A stretch of DNA of 64,000 nt, from positions 682,001 through 746,000 of the forward strand of contig CAWHDV010000002.1 in NCBI GenBank assembly GCA_963828185.1, read 5' to 3'. Source of the DNA: Rhodoblastus sp963828185. Lineage in GTDB: Bacteria; Pseudomonadota; Alphaproteobacteria; Rhizobiales; Beijerinckiaceae. Below the pieces are notes generated by a model that saw only the letters and a list, made by a program, of their open reading frames with translations, was not told the DNA's origin and searched no databases. The position numbers and the translations under genes were made by a program. Below are positions 63,245 to 64,000 of the stretch, in pieces (position 1 is the first letter of the stretch; each line of letters begins with the position of its first letter).

Positions 63245-64000
63245 TCAGTCGTGGATGAAGCCGACGGCGCCGTTGAAGTGCTGCGCGGCTTCGGGATTGT
63301 CGGTTGTCGAATAGAGCTTGTTGACGCGGCCGAGCAGCCAGGCCTGCGGATCGCTGGCGTCGGCGAAATTGTCGTCCGGCCGCGCCAGGGCGCTGGCGGG
63401 AACGGGTTTGGCGATATAGGGCGTGACGATGATCATCAGCTCGGTTTCCTGACGCTGGTAGTCGCGCGAGCGGAACAGCGTGCCGAGGATGGGCAGGTTC
63501 ATGAGGCCGGGCAGGCCGGTGATAGACTGGTTGGAGTTGGCCTGGATCAGGCCGGCGGTGGCCATCGACCCGCCGCTGGGCAGTTCCACCGTCGTTTCAT
63601 GCCGCCGCGTGCGGAAGCCGGGAACCGATTCGCCGGCGATCACGACGCCGGTGCTCGGATCGACCTCCGTCACCTCGGTGGCGAGGCGCAGCGTGATGCG
63701 GCCCGAGGAAAGAACGACTGGCGTGAAGTTCAGGGTCACGCCGTAAGTCTTGTATGTGATGGCCGGCGCGCAGAGTCCCGAGGACGAGTTGGCGGTGTTG
63801 GAGGAGGCGCCGCTCGTGGTCGAGCTAGAGCAAACGAAGCCGCTGGAAATCGGTATTTCGCCGCCGACGGTGAATTTGGCGCTTTCGCCTGATACGGCGG
63901 TGACCGTCGGCTCGGCCAGGGTCCTGGCGACGCCTCTGCTCTCGAAGGCCTGCAGGCTCTGGGTCAGCGAGGATATGCCGCCGAATTTGCTCGTGGTCGT
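63245..64000 (-). CDS. cpaC: Pilus assembly secretin CpaC (RcpA), partial
   Basis: The C-terminal 251 residues of the outer-membrane secretin through which the Flp pilus passes; the N-terminal part lies beyond the window edge. The frame is open to base 64000. Secretin landmarks are SLTQSLQAFESRGVARTLAEP, KFTVGGEIPI, YGVTLNFTPVV, the conserved GLPGLMNLPILGTLFRS and the final LMIIVTPYIAKPV. Between KFTVGGEIPI and ITYKTYGV is a Ser/Thr-rich loop with two cysteines. First in-window gene of the leftward cpaC-cpaD-cpaE-cpaF-tadB-tadC operon. Confidence 0.93.
   Translation of the reverse strand, partial: TTTSKFGGISSLTQSLQAFESRGVARTLAEPTVTAVSGESAKFTVGGEIPISSGFVCSSSTTSGASSNTANSSSGLCAPAITYKTYGVTLNFTPVVLSSGRITLRLATEVTEVDPSTGVVIAGESVPGFRTRRHETTVELPSGGSMATAGLIQANSNQSITGLPGLMNLPILGTLFRSRDYQRQETELMIIVTPYIAKPVPASALARPDDNFADASDPQAWLLGRVNKLYSTTDNPEAAQHFNGAVGFIHD

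Overview
The window is high-GC, densely coded chromosome from an alphaproteobacterium, most likely of the order Hyphomicrobiales (Rhizobiales) and perhaps a Methylocystaceae/Beijerinckiaceae-type lineage. That placement is inferred from the gene order coxB-coxA-ctaB-coxF-ctaG-coxC-DUF983-SURF1-thrC-M16 peptidase-GNAT, alpha-type gshA next to rsmE, an IalB-family protein, an intracellular PHA depolymerase, a DivJ/PleC-like kinase and a Caulobacter-style tad/cpa pilus locus. No rRNA, tRNA, CRISPR array, transposase or prophage gene was seen.

Layout. 1-2.6 kb: ABC-2 permease, trans-aconitate methyltransferase, exported lytic transglycosylase. 2.5-4.1 kb: a visibly AT-richer insert carrying one SEFIR/TIR-family gene, the best candidate for an accessory (anti-phage) system. 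4.2-14.5 kb: uvrB, a TPR membrane protein, a DUF1800/DUF1501 pair, an XRE regulator remnant, aspartate aminotransferase. 14.6-23 kb: a probable small RNA with its own promoter and terminator (resembling the alpha-rhizobial MmgR/alpha-r8 family), haloacid dehalogenase, 3-oxoacid CoA-transferase, universal stress protein, metallo-beta-lactamase-fold hydrolase, PHA depolymerase, chemoreceptor. The sRNA, CoA-transferase and depolymerase point to polyhydroxybutyrate turnover. 23-30 kb: transporter-like hybrid histidine kinase, mscL, and gcvT-gcvH behind a tandem glycine riboswitch. 30-41 kb: the aa3 cytochrome oxidase operon with a perfect FNR/FixK box upstream, then thrC, an M16 peptidase and a GNAT. 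41-57 kb: EAL protein with a degenerate GGDEF, kup, yqgE, a DsbD-domain protein, rsmE, gshA, a DUF937 protein, ispH, cobT, a sensor kinase, GST and a UDG-family protein. 57.7 kb to the end: tadC-tadB-tadA-cpaE-cpaD-cpaC (reading leftward), with cpaC cut by the window edge.

A striking window-wide feature is that six otherwise well-conserved genes (a DUF1501 gene, an xre gene, a TPR-methyltransferase, thrC, kup and ispH) are each broken by what reads as a single-base indel, five +1 and one -1. Because thrC and ispH are normally needed for growth, sequencing or assembly error is the likeliest explanation for most of them; they are listed as pseudogenes spanning both frames.
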